Positions 20,169-33,281 of a DNA stretch of 64,000 nt are shown one piece after another. The stretch spans positions 5,887,576-5,951,575 of the forward strand of contig JAQFVV010000036.1 of the NCBI GenBank assembly GCA_028023455.1, given 5' to 3'. The notes below the pieces were generated by a model. It had not been told where the DNA came from. It saw only the letters and a list, made by a program, of their open reading frames with translations, and did not search any database. Positions within the stretch are counted from its first letter, which is position 1. Every line of letters begins with the position of its first letter. Made by a program: the position numbers and the translations under genes. Source of the stretch: Epiperipatus broadwayi (lineage: Eukaryota > Onychophora > Udeonychophora > Euonychophora > Peripatidae).

Positions 20169-23100
20169 CGACTTCAAACTCAGGCTCATTCTTTACCTTA
20201 GGATCAATCTCATTACTATTTGAGATCTAATAGCTTTTCTTTGAAAAGTTAACCTTGACTATGGTAGATGCTATTTTGTCAAAATGTTGGGAATTAATCA
20301 AAAATAACACATACTTTAACCCAAAAACTACTTTAAATATATATGATTCGAGAAATAAACTCTTAATTTTTTATGTACAGGTCAATTTAGTCTAACATCA
20401 TCCAGAGTACACATATCAACATAAACTAACATAAGTAAAATAATTTTCATTGATTTTTAAAGATGTATGTGGTTGTTCATATAGACTATAACATCTGCAA
20501 CTATGAAATTCAAATCCATGATATCTGCATAACCTCATTAAAATTAGTTTGTAATACAAATTTAAAAAGACAGTCAATTGCTAATCACTTAAGTAACTTT
20601 GTAAACTAACAATAAAATATCAAATATGTATGGAAAAAATTAAACAACACCTATTAGGTGAAATATAATGAGAGAGATTAACTGTTGTAATGCTAATTAA
20701 TTTAGTACAATGCCCTCTAGTGTTAAAGCTAGCAATGTAATAAACATCCAAAAGTTAGGGTTTTTTTCCCTCTGATTATATTTCATATTATTGGATACTG
20801 TTTCCTAAATAAATATATATGTAAACAAAAAAATAAGTTGGGCAATTTTAATATAATAGCTAGAAAAATATTCAGCAATGATGTTACTAAGGTAACCACC
20901 AATTGGCATTAGTATCTCTAATCTGAATCATTTATTCTGGTACCAATCAATAGCTTTTTGCCTGGACCTTACTTAGAGATGTATATACTCTTTGTATAAT
21001 GTGTCCTTAATACTTTTTTAATAAACGGTCTATATTTAATGGACCACTATGTTCTATTTTAAAATGTGAAAATATAATTATGACTGTCAGTTTACATATT
21101 TATTTTTTTATATATAGTAAAGTTATTCCTATATTATCACGTTTATTTTTTTTCTGTGATGAAATTTTAAAACTAATATACTAAACATAGTGAGCAATCC
21201 TTTAAAATACATTAACATCTCATTAATAGTTTACTATTATGATATATCAAACAAAGTGTATTTTTCTTGGATTACATTTAACATGTACATTAGAAACTGT
21301 AATTTACATTGCATACTTTACTCCAGAGCCATCTATGGCAAATTTAAGTAATTAAGATCTCTAAGAAATATTGTTTCTAATCTAATGAGAACTCTGTAAC
21401 AATGCAAGCAAATTGTTTTTAGTCAAAAGTATAATGTTTTGAACCGGAACCTAGATTATGTTATTAAATGCTAGGGACGTGTCCAAATTCCCAGTGAATT
21501 CCTGGTTATTGGCTTTCTTCAATGAAAAGCAATGAATTTGCCAATCTAGTGATCATCGTTACTTTTTATACTATTTAATCATATAACTGATAATCAAAAT
21601 TTTTAAACCTGATTTGCGAATAAAAAATTTCAACATTTTATCCACACCAAACTTAAATTTATGTCATAGATGTAGCACGTAGTTACGCCTTAGCTAACTA
21701 GATAATCATTTAATGTTAATTAATAAATGGTTAACTGGATATTCTTACTTAGACAATAAAACAAGAATGGAAAAATAGTCAAATTATCATCGCTTGGTAA
21801 TGAGTTTAACTTTTTTTTTCTAAGATTATTGAAAAAGTTTTGCCCCGAAGTTAGTTGCTTAAATATATATATATAAGCAACATTCGTATATGCTATAATA
21901 ATTTTAAGATCAATAATATATTAAAACTTGATACATAAATAACAAATATAAAAATCGATATTGTTGCTTTTCTGAATCAAATTAATAAAAAAGGAAATAT
22001 AAAATAAATGAATAATTTGATAAAATTGTGGTTTATTAGTTTACTAATATAATTTCTCAAACGTTTAATAATGCAATAATAAGATCAGAGAAATATTTAT
22101 AAAATTTTAAAAATAATCTATTTTTAACTGAATCTTATATAATGCATCCTTAACTCTTTTTTTTTTTCTAGAAATTAAAAACTTTTTTTATGCTATTACT
22201 TAAGTAAAGTTATTTTACATTTCTTTATTCCTTTCTCAGAGTTTTTTTTTTAAAAAAAAAAGAATTTTAATAATACTATCAAGTCATCGGAGAAAATCAA
22301 GATTGTGACAGTAAGTAAATTTAATAATAAACCTCTCAGATCAAAGGATATATAATTTATCAAGAGTGAAATTTGTCTCAATATGTTCTGATCATGTGAC
22401 CATGCCTGTCTTTCATCAAAAACCCATCTACCAATGAGTTCAACACATTTCTTTACACTTACTAATCACTTTTAGATTTGTTATTCAGACTAAAAATAGA
22501 TGGGAAAATCTCATCACATGAAATTCACTGACAACAGATGGTTTAAAATACATATTAGTATTTTAACATTTTTATTTATTATGTAATGGAAAGGAAAAAA
22601 AACGCATAACAAAATCTACAAACGATTAAAACCTTGAAATAAAACAAGTAAACAGAATTTGGAAGCGCACTGACTATATATCGTTCTAATGAGAAAAAAA
22701 AAGACGTAATAATATCAGACATTAATTTCTAATTAGTGGCGTGACTATTATAAAACAAATCAAGACCATGAGTGTGGTCTTTTAAATCTTAGGGACTTAT
22801 TTGTTTTATATATGTTCAAAAACATATTGTGTTATTCGTTAAGGCTTTTCTGAAATTTTGTGTAGGGGTGCAAAAGTTTTAGTTGTGCCACTGTTACCTA
22901 TAAAAATAAAGACAAAGTATAACAATATTTAAATAGCTCACTATTGGATAAAGGCTTTTTCAACAGCCTCTGATAAAAGAACAATAAAGGATATGTCATT
23001 ACTCATTATGCTTACCAATTATTATATCATATGGATCTGAGAAGTATTCTTTGTTGTTTACCTGCTAGCTAAAAAAAAGTTAGATACCTATTTACTAATT

Positions 23101-23635
23101 AATATTGGATGGTTAACTAAGTTATTACTAAGTAAAAAAAGATTGTAAATTAATCGTAATAATAAATCAACAGAGCTACTTAAATTGGTTATTAATGTTG
23201 TTGTTTTTTTTTAAAAAAGAAAAAGCTGTAATTCTATTTGCAAGATCATTGGTTTAAAATTTAATATATCAGTATGATTCTTTCTCATTTAAAGTCACAA
23301 TTACTAAATAAAAAAATACAAACCTTATACTAACCATAGAATATTTATATCTCAAGATGGTTATTTATTTACTTGTAATAGAAATCCTAAAATAATAGTT
23401 TCCATCCACTTAATTTATCACCGTCACTTTAACCAGTGTTAATCAACCACAGGATGAAGATCTCTCAAAATGTAATCCAGTTTTCCTATTCCTAGTCTCT
23501 CTTCTTCACATCACACCAGCAATCTCTTGGAATCCAGTTTAAGATTTCAACTGCCCATCTACTATTCTCTCTTCTCACCATATCTCCAGTCATATCCACT
23601 TTAGTCTCTTAATTCATTCAATGATGACAGTAATA
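20169..23635. other. A+T-rich spacer
   Basis: No gene or full repeat recognised over 3.4 kb. Immediately after the PLE-1 stop, GGTAG-ATG-CTATT near 20259 followed by TGTCAAAATG could be a very decayed hammerhead of the parent PLE, but the core box is not recognisable with confidence. Confidence 0.45.
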
Positions 23636-23639
23636 TTTA

Positions 23640-24135
23640 TAATATAATATACCATATACACCCCAATTTACACTCTACAATTCAATTTAACATATGATTT
23701 ATTTTTATCTCCTCTGATCTCTGTTCAGCTGCTGGACAGTTGAAACTGTAGGCAAGAGGAGATAAAAGAAATATATGTTAAAGTGCATTGTAGAGTGTAA
23801 ATTAAAGTGTATATGGTATATTACAGTTATATATAAAATTCAGCAATGCAAATAAGAAGTGGAAGGTAGTTTTAACACTTCAAAGAAGAAGTTGGCACAC
23901 TAAGATCAAAACTAAGAAAGCATTATTTGGTTGGTTAGAGGAGTAGGAGTGCTGAAATTTATAAAAGCTCTGATGATGACTGCTGGACAGTTGAAACTGT
24001 AAGCAAGAGGAGATAAAATAAATCATATGTTAAATTGCATTGTAGAGTGTAAATTAAGGTTTATATGGTATATTATATATAATTCAGCAATGCAAATAAG
24101 AAGGAGAAGTCAAAGGAAATTTTAATACTTCAAAG
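23640..24135 (+). mobile_element. Family C element, inverted piece plus two direct pieces
   Basis: An inverted piece (about 23640-23710: ACCATATACACC, CACTCTACAATTC, AACATATGATTTATTTTTATC) is followed by two direct copies (about 23730-23890 and 23958-24135). Both direct copies contain GCTGGACAGTTGAAACTGTA, a run to GTAGAGTGTAAATTAA, and ATTCAGCAATGCAAATAAGAAG. The same family is at 54035-54310. The plan matches families A and B. No clear TSD found. Confidence 0.75.
23958..24017 (+). ncRNA. Decayed hammerhead-like motif (family C)
   Basis: Helix I TTTAT/ATAAA and GCT/AGC with an internal loop, then CTGATGA, one extra base, helix II GACTG-CTGGA-CAGTT and GAAAC. If the helix II end was CAGTC with CGAAA (CpG decay to TGAAA) the stem would be perfect. 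A would be at the cleavage position. The extra base after CTGATGA makes activity doubtful. Confidence 0.5.
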
Positions 24136-24451
24136 ACAGTACTACTTGTGTGGTCTGTCACCCATTTTTTTTTATTTTTGATTCCTTTTTGTTACTCATA
24201 AACATAAATTTCTATATAATTCGTTGAATGGGATGAAGTTTCTAATTGCTTTTCTGTTAAGGGTCCGAGTTGTAAATTAGTGTGTATTGTTGAAAGAAAA
24301 AGAAATGTTATTACAGTTGTTTCAATCTACAAAAAAATTTTAATTTAAAACATGTTGCTCCTTTAATATTCACTCTTTAGATATATATTTTAGTATGTTA
24401 TTATTACATTACTTAAATATATGAGTTTTAAACTTTCCTTATGTACTTGTA

Positions 24452-24722
24452 ATTAGATATAAGCACTTGGAGGCACAAAAAGCTTAAAAAGCTTGAAAAT
24501 TGTTTACTGGGAAATGAATATACAAAGTCCCTCAGGAGGGAATTTTTTTATATATACTTAATGTACATCACTATGATTATGATATCACTTACAAGGTAGT
24601 GAAAACATTCTTAGCAGATTATATTAAGTGTATAAAAATCATCCTGAAGGGGTTTGTATAGTCACTTCCCAGTACACAACTTTCAAGCTATTCTTAACTT
24701 GCATCTTCAAGTGCTTATAACC
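24452..24722. repeat. Foldback repeat G
   Basis: Arms of about 100 bp (from AAGCACTTGGAGG at 24462 and its inverted partner ending CTTCAAGTGCTT near 24718) are imperfect inverted copies, including TGTTTACTGGGAAATGA versus its partner TCACTTCCCAGTACACA. No hammerhead or TSD was recognised. Confidence 0.7.
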
Positions 24723-24945
24723 AATTACTTGAATAGAAAATTACATAAACAATAATAAATAAATTGAAGTTAAATGGTGCAAAATACTAATATTTTCAAG
24801 CAAGTGTAAAATGAGAGTAAATTGGAAAAAAAAACTATACTAAATATAGAATTGATATCGCAAAACAAAACAACAAGGAATAAAAAATAATACTATGTTA
24901 TTCTTCTCCTTCACTTTCTTTGCATATCTTCATATAATCATATAT

Positions 24946-25069
24946 ATTACTTATAATACTTCACTCATATACACTTTAATGCAAGTAATTTTCTTAACTG
25001 TAAGAAAATAAAGAAGGTTAAGAAAATTACTTGCATTAAAGTGTATATGAGTGAAGTATTATAAGTAAT
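24946..25069. repeat. Perfect 53-bp inverted repeat with 18-bp spacer
   Basis: 24946-24998 (ATTACTTATAATACTTC...TTCTTAAC) and 25017-25069 are exact reverse complements. Exact identity in otherwise decayed surroundings suggests a recent origin or ongoing arm correction. Confidence 0.9.
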
Positions 25070-25831
25070 AAAAAATAATCTATAATAAAAATTTTAAATT
25101 AGATCAAATTTGCAAAAAAAATTATTTATTTATTATTAAATATAATACAATTTTATTTTTTCATCAATCAATAAATTAATAATTTATTCTAACAAATTGA
25201 TATCTATATAAAGTATATCAAATAATAAATCATAAGTAGTTTATATTATTAAGAATATTGATTCATTTCTGTTTGCACAAATCCAGAGACATTATTAGAA
25301 GCCTGAGGAACATGTTTTATGTAAACTGAGAAAATTTGTGCTATATTTTTGGATTACACTTAATGGAATACAAAGAAGCATCTATACATGATAATTGGGC
25401 ATGATAAGAAGCTTGCATAAAAGCCATAATTTTGGCTGCCCATTTTATTTAGCTACTTTTAGTATATGAAATTAAAAAAACATTGAAGCTGTAAATCAAA
25501 AGTTACCTATTTATTTTAAATTATATTTCTAATACAAGAAAATCATTCAAATCATGATTTTTACATAGCGCATGGCCATGCCAAATTTCCATGCTCTTAT
25601 TACCCTAGCCCTTACAGCAAGCTCAAAAATGCAGATCATGAGACAAAATTTTAGCTGTTATGGAAATAATAATAAAAAAAGCATAACCTATGAGGTTTCA
25701 AACCAAGGATAAGATAAGTGAATGAGAACAAACATGTAAATAACAATAATATAATTTTATGATGAAAATATACATAAAGAAAATTACCTAATATGTAATT
25801 ATATACATATTGCGAAAAGAAGTAATCACTC

Positions 25832-25918
25832 ATTCACATAAATTGACACACACTCTCTTCTATCAATAATTGTTTTAAAACTAGTAACAGAAGAGGATGT
25901 GTGTCAATTATAGTGAAT
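25832..25918. repeat. Small imperfect inverted repeat
   Basis: ATTCACATAAATTGACACAC pairs with its inverted copy GTGTGTCAATTATAGTGAAT; arms about 30 bp, loop about 27 bp. Confidence 0.75.
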
Positions 25919-25980
25919 GTGTAAAGAATAATTATTTCCACAATATTATAGATACATAAATTCTTATATTACTAATTACT

Positions 25981-26105
25981 ATAGAGAGACAGACAGATAG
26001 ACAGACAGACAGACAGATACATACATACATACATAATAGGTGCTAAATATAAAGATAGATAGGGAGGTAGATAAGTAGGTAAATAGATAGATAGAGATAT
26101 ATAGA
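25981..26105 (+). repeat. GACA/GATA/CATA microsatellite
   Basis: Short runs of AGAC, CATA and GATA units, like a smaller version of the 19-kb tract; the minus-strand frame through it is repeat translation. Confidence 0.85.
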
Positions 26106-26107
26106 CA

Positions 26108-26575
26108 AAGGGAGTAAATAACCCTCTCCACAGGCTATAAATTAAAAGCTTTTTGAATGTTGAACAAAGGATCAAAAATAAAATAAATCCATATATTCTT
26201 GAAGCTCTGATATTTATGATTATATTATTGTCAACATTGTTGATAATTCATAATAAATTAATTTATCTTCCAGATGGAATATGGCACTTAGGATTTATTA
26301 AAGTCATAATCAATTATATAAGGTTGGTGACAGAATCTCTCTTTTAGCACTCTGATTGCAGTAATTAAATAATATTTAATATTCTTAAATTCCATAATCC
26401 ATATGGCTGATAAATTAATTATACTCTGGATTACTGTGTTGACAAAGGTATGCTTATAAACATCTGAGATCCAAAAATAGGTGGATTCATTCTATTTTTG
26501 ATACTTTGTTCAACATTTAGAATTTTTTTAATTCATAATCGGGGAGGAAGGTGGTTTACTCCCTCGGTTAATATA
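26108..26575. mobile_element. Family F foldback
   Basis: The left arm (from GGGAGTAAATAACCCTCTCC at 26110) and right arm (ending GGTTTACTCCCTC near 26565) are inverted copies, including ATGTTGAACAAAGGATC versus GATACTTTGTTCAACAT. A third copy, about 70-75% identical to the left arm, is at 30345-30625, next to PLE-2. Microsatellite sequence abuts its left edge. Confidence 0.72.
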
Positions 26576-28600
26576 CTGTAATGGTCAGATTTGTCTATCT
26601 CACTAACACATTGCAGAATTTAAACTCAGACACTGAACTCAACACTAGGAAGGGCTGCTTCCCAGAAATCCTAAGTTCAAATCCAAAGTCTATGCTCCAC
26701 AGTGCCATCTATGTGATAACACATCTGATGCTATTAATAATATAACCTTTTTGCCAGTGCCGGTGGTCAGGGAGAAACAAAGAGACTCTATACTACAATA
26801 TAAACCTGGGGTTTGCTAACAAAACATCTATGGATGGCACAAAAAAGATGTATAAAAGATATAGACTGAGACAGTGATATAGATCAAGAAAGTAAATAAA
26901 GAATCAAAATTTAGTAAAATGACAAAGATTTATTAAGCTATCAATTATATATGCGCACTGTCTGCATATGTAAGACAGCGATGTTTACTAATGAAAATTG
27001 TGTTTTAAAACTAATGTCAATCAAAATTTACATTATGGCTTGTTAATTAATTCTCTATACCTCGGACTAATACAATAACAGTACAATAATGTGCCTAAGA
27101 GTGCTTGCGAAGATATGCAAGGTGCTTTAAATAAATAACAGAAATAATTGAATAAAAAGGTTTGGAGACAATAAGGTTTCAATATAACACTTCTTGAACT
27201 TGAGAATAAAATGGACTGATGCTCATTAAGCTATAAGGTGGGGATATGATTAAGGCATGCATATTCATAGAAATAATTAAATTATATTGAGAGGTCAATG
27301 ATGCTAGTGAGGAATTTCTGTAAAGGATGGAGGGTGTGGTACGTTGAAACCATGGAGCTTTGCGAAATAAATAACTAAATAATAAATAAATAAAATGAAA
27401 CATGGGAAGACATCTTGCCCTAAATCCATAGGAAGTGGTGTCACATGGCAGCCCAAGTCTGGACTTATCCACGTACTTAGCAACTGTGTAGAATTCCCAG
27501 GTGTAACAATTCGAGTACACCCTAACTGGGAACTACAGAAAGTGAAGGAGAAAAGGTCTTAGCCATTTACAGCCCTTTAGAGGAACAAAGCAGTCTCAAA
27601 CACCCGATACACCTACTAGCAACACTCGAACAAAGTATATAAAGTATTTTAAAAGGAATTCACTTACTTTGAGAAAGCACCTAATCAATTCCCCAAATAT
27701 TTATTTTAAGAAAATCTGCATATTCTCAACCTCAAAATTACAAGCTTTGGAAATTAAGCATAACAATAAAGCATATTTAAAATGGGAGCATGCATAATTG
27801 TGGGGTTTAAAAGAAAATCTGTTAATTATGCAATCATGCATTTGTTAAATATTTACTCATTGACCTTGCATATATTCTCAAATTATGTTAAAACCAATAA
27901 ACATGGATTTTAACTGCAAAATTATTAAATAGTTGAATAATAGTAAGATAGCCCTCGAATGAGTGATTTAACGAGATAATAAAATAGGACAAAATTTATA
28001 ATTTAAAATGCATTAATGGTGGCATCTTGATTTAAATAAAAAAAGGAGTAATTTGCTCGATTGATGGCTATGCTGGCACACCATCATAATAAAAGAAAAA
28101 CAGATTAATAAATACAAAATATTAACCCAAGTATAGAGATAGAATACACTAATTAAGTTACAGAATTTAAAGAAACAAGAACAGAATTATAAGATAAAAC
28201 AAATAGAAACAAATGGAATTAGCTATAGCTTTTAGAAGGAATATGATATCACAAGAGCTCTTGGGTTAATTTGGGTTACCTCATCAGAAATAGGCATTTG
28301 AAGGCAATTTCAGGTGGAGACTTTTCCAGTTTGACAGTAGCAGCACTTATAAGAATTTAGCAGCAATTTCAGTTCACAGTTCACATCTTTAGCAGCGGTG
28401 GCAATTTTTTAGGGCATCTTAAGTGAAGGCATCAGATGGTATGGTGTGCAGCAGCCGGCCATTTTCCAAAAGGAAAATAGCCTTCTTGCTGGCTCTACTC
28501 AGCCATTTTAAGATTTTGATTAAAGGCTGGGGTGTGCAGTTCTCCGAGATTCTTAAACTCTCAGCAAATTAAACTTTTCAGAGAACACTTTAGATGCAAT
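26576..28600. other. Higher-GC stretch of unknown nature
   Basis: Less A+T-rich than its surroundings, especially 26640-26850, 27400-27620 and 28230-28560. A minus-strand frame at 27179-27520 (113 codons) shows no domain I recognise. AAGTTCAAATCCAAAG at 26671 resembles a Pol III B box and GCCAGTGCCGGTGGTCAGGG at 26754 looks repeat-like. It could be a SINE plus an old retroelement or a host exon region; I cannot decide. Confidence 0.35.
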
Positions 28601-29539
28601 ATATTTGAATACTTTTTAGTCTACTGGAAGATGTAATTTTGACTTCAAATATCAAAACTTGCAGGCTACTTGCCTACTACCTTTACCTGTTCTCTTAAAA
28701 GTGAACTGTAGGAAGAAGAATAATAAGACTAGTAATCCCCAAACAAAAGAAAAACCCTCTATATATATCAGAGCTGTACAATAAAACTGCCCTGGAGCAT
28801 TACAAACATACCAAAAATTTGTTATCTTATCAAAGCTGCAATCAAACCCATCCGAACATCCAAAGGAATTCAACAAAATTTTAATTAAATTTCTATTGTT
28901 AACTACCCTGTAGACATTCGGATTAAAACTTTGATTCCATTAAAAAAAACTTTCGCTAATTAAAATTTCATTAAGTGGACATCTGCTGTATTTCTAGATA
29001 AGCCACTAGAACATATTAATTAAACTATTGTTTTCTTACCAACCCTCATTTATTTTTACATACAATTGATGGTGTGATTTTAAATCTAAAATAATAACTT
29101 ACTTACTTCTTTTAATTTTCAATGTTTAAATCTATTTATGAGATGAATATAATTTAAACTAAAAGAGATTTAAACAGAAATAATTTTACATATCAACATA
29201 TTATTCCAACTTAAGTTTTGAAAATAAATATATCACAGTGTGTGCGCAATTACGACCTATATAACCTACTTTTTAAACAAATATCTTTTACGTGTACATA
29301 CACATAATTTACACTAGTTATTTATACTGGGAATTAGAAATATATATAACATGAGTATTTTACTCATGGTTTAAAATTGGGTGGGATTTTTGGCATATAA
29401 GCGCAATGCAGACACACTACGATACACTGGGGTTTAAACTAAGGTATGAGGGTAGGAAAGAGGTGAGAAAAGGTGAAACAAAGATCTGCAAAGCAAATCT
29501 TACTGTTTCAATATATATATATATATATATATATTGTAC

Positions 29540-29590
<51 letters not shown>

Positions 29591-29870
29591 CTATGTTCAC
29601 AGGCTACAGATATAAATTAAATATTTTCTGGGTATATCCATCTATAATTTATGGTAAAAGAAATATATAAAAATGTGTATAAACCAGCATTTAGACTGGG
29701 TTATTCTGGACATCAACCAGGTAATAAATATTGTAAAGTAATTATAGAGGTACAATACTGATGTATAACAATAATGAATGTCCAATTAATAGAAAGTAGA
29801 AGTAATAAATATAAGTAATTACTTATATTAATAAGTTTTTAAAATAATTCTTCAAAATAGAGAGTAATTT
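28601..29870. other. A+T-rich spacer with a (TA)n run
   Basis: Holds a (TA)n tract at 29511-29588 with one short interruption (TTGTACCCT); otherwise nothing recognised. Confidence 0.6.
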
Positions 29871-29879
29871 GCATGTATC

Positions 29880-30350
29880 ATGGTGTTTGATGGTAGAATC
29901 TGGCCTTTTAAAGATCTCCATGGCTTCTCTGATTTGGCATTGTTGAGAGTGTCACATCTGGATGGTATTTTTTATATTAGAAAAATGAATACTGTGACCT
30001 ATTTGTATAGTATGGATGATAATGAGTGTTTTAACTGCATTAATATGTTCATCTCTTTTAGCATTGAGGTGACAATTGCTCATGCCTATATAAAAAACTT
30101 TACAAATGCTGCTTGAAATTTCATAAACTCCATGGATTTCAAAAAGGGTCAAGGCCTTAAATTTGAAGAGAATGATATTAATTTTTTGATGTGATATATT
30201 GTGTCTTTTTTATTATACTTTCTTAGAATATAGCCAATATAATCTGTCATTTTAACTATATAAGAAATACAAACTCTAATAATTGTTTCTTCTTTGTTTC
30301 TTATTTTTGATTGTTTAGGATTTGAATTTATGTTGCTATATGTATAAACC
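29880..30350 (-). pseudogene. Penelope-like element, RT-to-GIY-YIG relic (PLE-2)
   Basis: Minus-strand translation: from 30290, IIRVCISYIVKMTDYIGYIL then RKYNKKDTIYHIKKL corresponds to the conserved stretch before the endonuclease in PLEs (IPY...I..I..KYNI.T.F). After a frameshift near 30150 comes HGVYEISSSICKVFYIGMS, NCHLNAKRDEHINAVK, IGHSIHFSNIK, a stop, and QQCQIREAMEIFKRP. GVYEI...FYIG and the later DEH and REA-EI-K boxes are the PLE form of GIY-YIG. Decayed by at least one frameshift and stops. RT catalytic motifs are missing upstream, where a family F copy begins. Confidence 0.82.
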
Positions 30351-30625
30351 ACTCTCCCCAAGGCTGTCAATTAAAAGCACTCTAAATGTTCAAGAAAGGA
30401 TCAAGAATACAATGAATCCATCTTTTTTATTGAGTTCTGATGTTTACAATCATACCTTTGTCAACAAGGTTGGTAATTCAAAGTGAAATTAATTTATCAC
30501 CCAGATGAAATAGGATACTTAAGAGTTACTAAACTCATAAACAATTATGCAAGGCTGAAGACAGAATCTTACTTTTTAACACCTTAAATTGTAATAATTA
30601 AATAATATTTAACTTGTAAACTTTA
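30345..30625. mobile_element. Family F copy abutting PLE-2
   Basis: CTCTCCCCAAGGCTGTCAAT to AATAATTAAATAATATTTAA matches the left arm of the 26.1-kb foldback in the same orientation. It begins where PLE-2 similarity ends, so F may be part of the same insertion or a neighbour. Confidence 0.65.
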
Positions 30626-32514
30626 AATTAAACATAGCTCTATTTATATGTAAATAGAGATAATTAAAGGGAATTTGAACCAGACATTCAATATCCCCTC
30701 AGTTATCCACTCTATCTATTTCTAGTTTTAAGAATATATATTATACTTTTAATAACCTGAAAAAAGATTTGTTACAAAGATGAATTAAAAGAGATAATAC
30801 CTCAATATCTTACAAGTATGACACTGTTTTCAGCATTTTGAAGGTTACAACATATAAATAAACTTCTATATTCATTTGCTTAATATTCATCTGACCATAC
30901 AGATTGACTTGTGACTTTTGTTTTTCATGTAAAACTAGATATATTCATTTACTTATTAGTCTTTGGGTTATTAGCTGAAATGGTAGAAAGGTAAAATAAA
31001 AAAACTGTTAACTTTGTTTAAAATCTCAGTTCATTAAAAATAAAATTCCGTGTTATCACCCAAATTGAAATCTCCATTTATGGGTGAATACATCATTTTA
31101 TCACACAACAAATAATTGTCAACAACAATAACAACCATTAATAGATAAAGTGTAGCAGTGATTAATATTTTTGTATGGCTTGTATATCATCATTTATTTA
31201 AAAAATAATAATGAAATAAATTTTTAGCGATGTTATATCATTTTGAAACTAATTTTTTAAAATTGAAATCACAAATAAGCTTAGAGTGCATATATTTTTG
31301 AAGCAAAAATGTAGACAACATTGTTTACTTATTAAATTAATCGTATGAGATAACTTAAAAATGTTCTTATTTTCAACGATTACCTTTTTAAAATATCATA
31401 ATCAATATTTATGAAATAAATAAATATATACATATTTTTCAAAACAAAATTGTAGTGAAATATTCATTACTTTAATGTATATATGATACATCATGAAGTA
31501 TAATATATATATAACTTAATAAGGAATATAAAAAATTGCAGTTAGCATAAAAGAAAAACTTTTTTTAAATTTCAGACAGTCTTAATTAATTATGATTTCT
31601 AATCACTGAATTTTATAAGACAAGGTTCTGCCATTATTTTAAATTACATTTCTTAAATATTTATCATACATACTGGATTTATCTAAAGTTCTTTCATTAA
31701 AACATCTGCTTTTGACCTTAAATATATTGAAAAATATTTCTGGAATAATTAATATTTATTTTTAAAAAAACAATTATTTGATGAAGTCATCAAATTAAAA
31801 AATTCTTTCAATGCAGCTAATAATTATACTTATCATAAACATAGATTGATGTTTTAAAATAACAAACAAACACAAGGAAAAAAATGTTAATAAGATAGGC
31901 ATAGATCAATGAAAATAACATTTACATTCATAAAACAAGGTATTTTTTATTTAAAATTATGACAATTTATTATGAATAATAAACAATTGATGATATAATT
32001 AGTTTCTTACTTTTAATTATTATAATCAATTATCCATTTTAACATATAAAATAATTTCACAATCACTAATAATAATATTAAACAAAATATCAAATGATCG
32101 TTCTTAGTTCATTTTTAATATCTGCATTAGAAACAATAATTCATTCTATTTATACTTTTCTAAAGCCATCAGAAATAAATTTGTGTAGTATATAAATATT
32201 AGATTATGGTGGGTTATGCAAATTCCCAAAATAATTTTTAATAATGAAGGCTTCACCAGTGAAAAACAGCGATTTACATTTTCTCATCAATTAGTCACTT
32301 TTATGTAAATAATTGTGAGCCTGATCTATGTAACTATATAATCAAACTGACTTAAATTCAAATTTCTTAACCCTTTTAGCTTTTTATGTGAAATTTTTCT
32401 GCAGTTTCCATGGATACAATGTACTTGCAGATAGTAATAAAATTTTTGAAAAAATAATAGAGATTGTTATAACAAAATTATTTTAAAATTACACATAACA
32501 TTTTCTATCATCAG
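30626..32514. other. A+T-rich spacer
   Basis: Nothing recognised in about 1.9 kb of A+T-rich sequence. Confidence 0.55.
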
Positions 32515-32810
32515 ATTTTCAATGGTATGGATGGCTGAAGAGTTGGATGTTGGAGTAGATTGAAGCCTGTCCATTAAAATATAAATATTTTCTATCTTAC
32601 TATAAACTGAGCACTGATTACATATATGTGTGGCAGATGATAATCTGAGCCAACTGATGAGTGCTGGTTCAGCACAAAATATATATATTAGTGATTATTT
32701 ATCTTTTCTAAATGTGTGTGGTCATGTGTGTCAGTAGTATGAGATAGTGTGGATAGTGAAGGGGCTTGATAGTCTGAGTTCAAATCCCCTATATTTACAA
32801 TTAAGTTCCA
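32515..32810 (+). mobile_element. Family A element, older subfamily, copy A6
   Basis: TCATCAGATTTTCAATGG, GATTGAAGCCTGTCCATTAA, the hammerhead, and the closing GTCTGAGTTCAAATCCCC (32776) match family A in plus orientation. The closing box is a near-consensus Pol III B box (GTTCAAATCC), lost in the younger copies, which read GTGCTCATATACCC here. Confidence 0.78.
32641..32697 (+). ncRNA. Type I hammerhead motif (family A, copy A6)
   Basis: TAATC/GATTA outer helix I; CTGATGA; helix II GTGCT-GGTTC-AGCAC fully paired; then AAAA in place of GAAA. Other copies have AGCAT followed by GAAA. Together they point to an ancestral AGCAC-GAAA with a CpG that has mutated on either strand. Confidence 0.75.
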
Positions 32811-32819
32811 GATATAAGA

Positions 32820-33280
32820 ATGCCTGTATTTCGAATAACATTTTAAAATATTTAAATAAAATATTGCATACTTCTCCAGAACATGACTGAAACAATCTTA
32901 GCTTAACTGGTAATAAGCAGATAATAATTATTTTAATATAAATAGAATATAAAATCTTTAAATATTTAATTTAAGATAAATGTGCATTAAGAATAATAAT
33001 AACGTAGAGTTATGAAATTAAAATATAAATATGTGTATAGGAATAAACAAAACTATTAATATTTATGCAGCTAGAGTAGTCTATGTTTCCAATATATATA
33101 TATATATATATAACAAATCTAACAGTATATCACAGTTAAAAATATTTAAATGTAATAAATAAGACTTAAAATTATATTATTTATTTTATAAACTTTATCT
33201 TAGATATGGTTAAATAAGACAAGATATTTTATTGTATCCCTCAAAACTGGAAAAGAATAAATATCTTTATGCTGTTCTTC
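32820..33280. other. A+T-rich spacer
   Basis: Contains a (TA)n run at 33093-33112; nothing else recognised. Confidence 0.55.
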
Positions 33281-33281
33281 C

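Noticed and set aside
26230-26470. Hammerhead in family F (TTGACAAAGGTATGC...AAACATC)
   Set aside because: It resembles the two core boxes, but no convincing helix II or helix I could be drawn in any of the three F copies.
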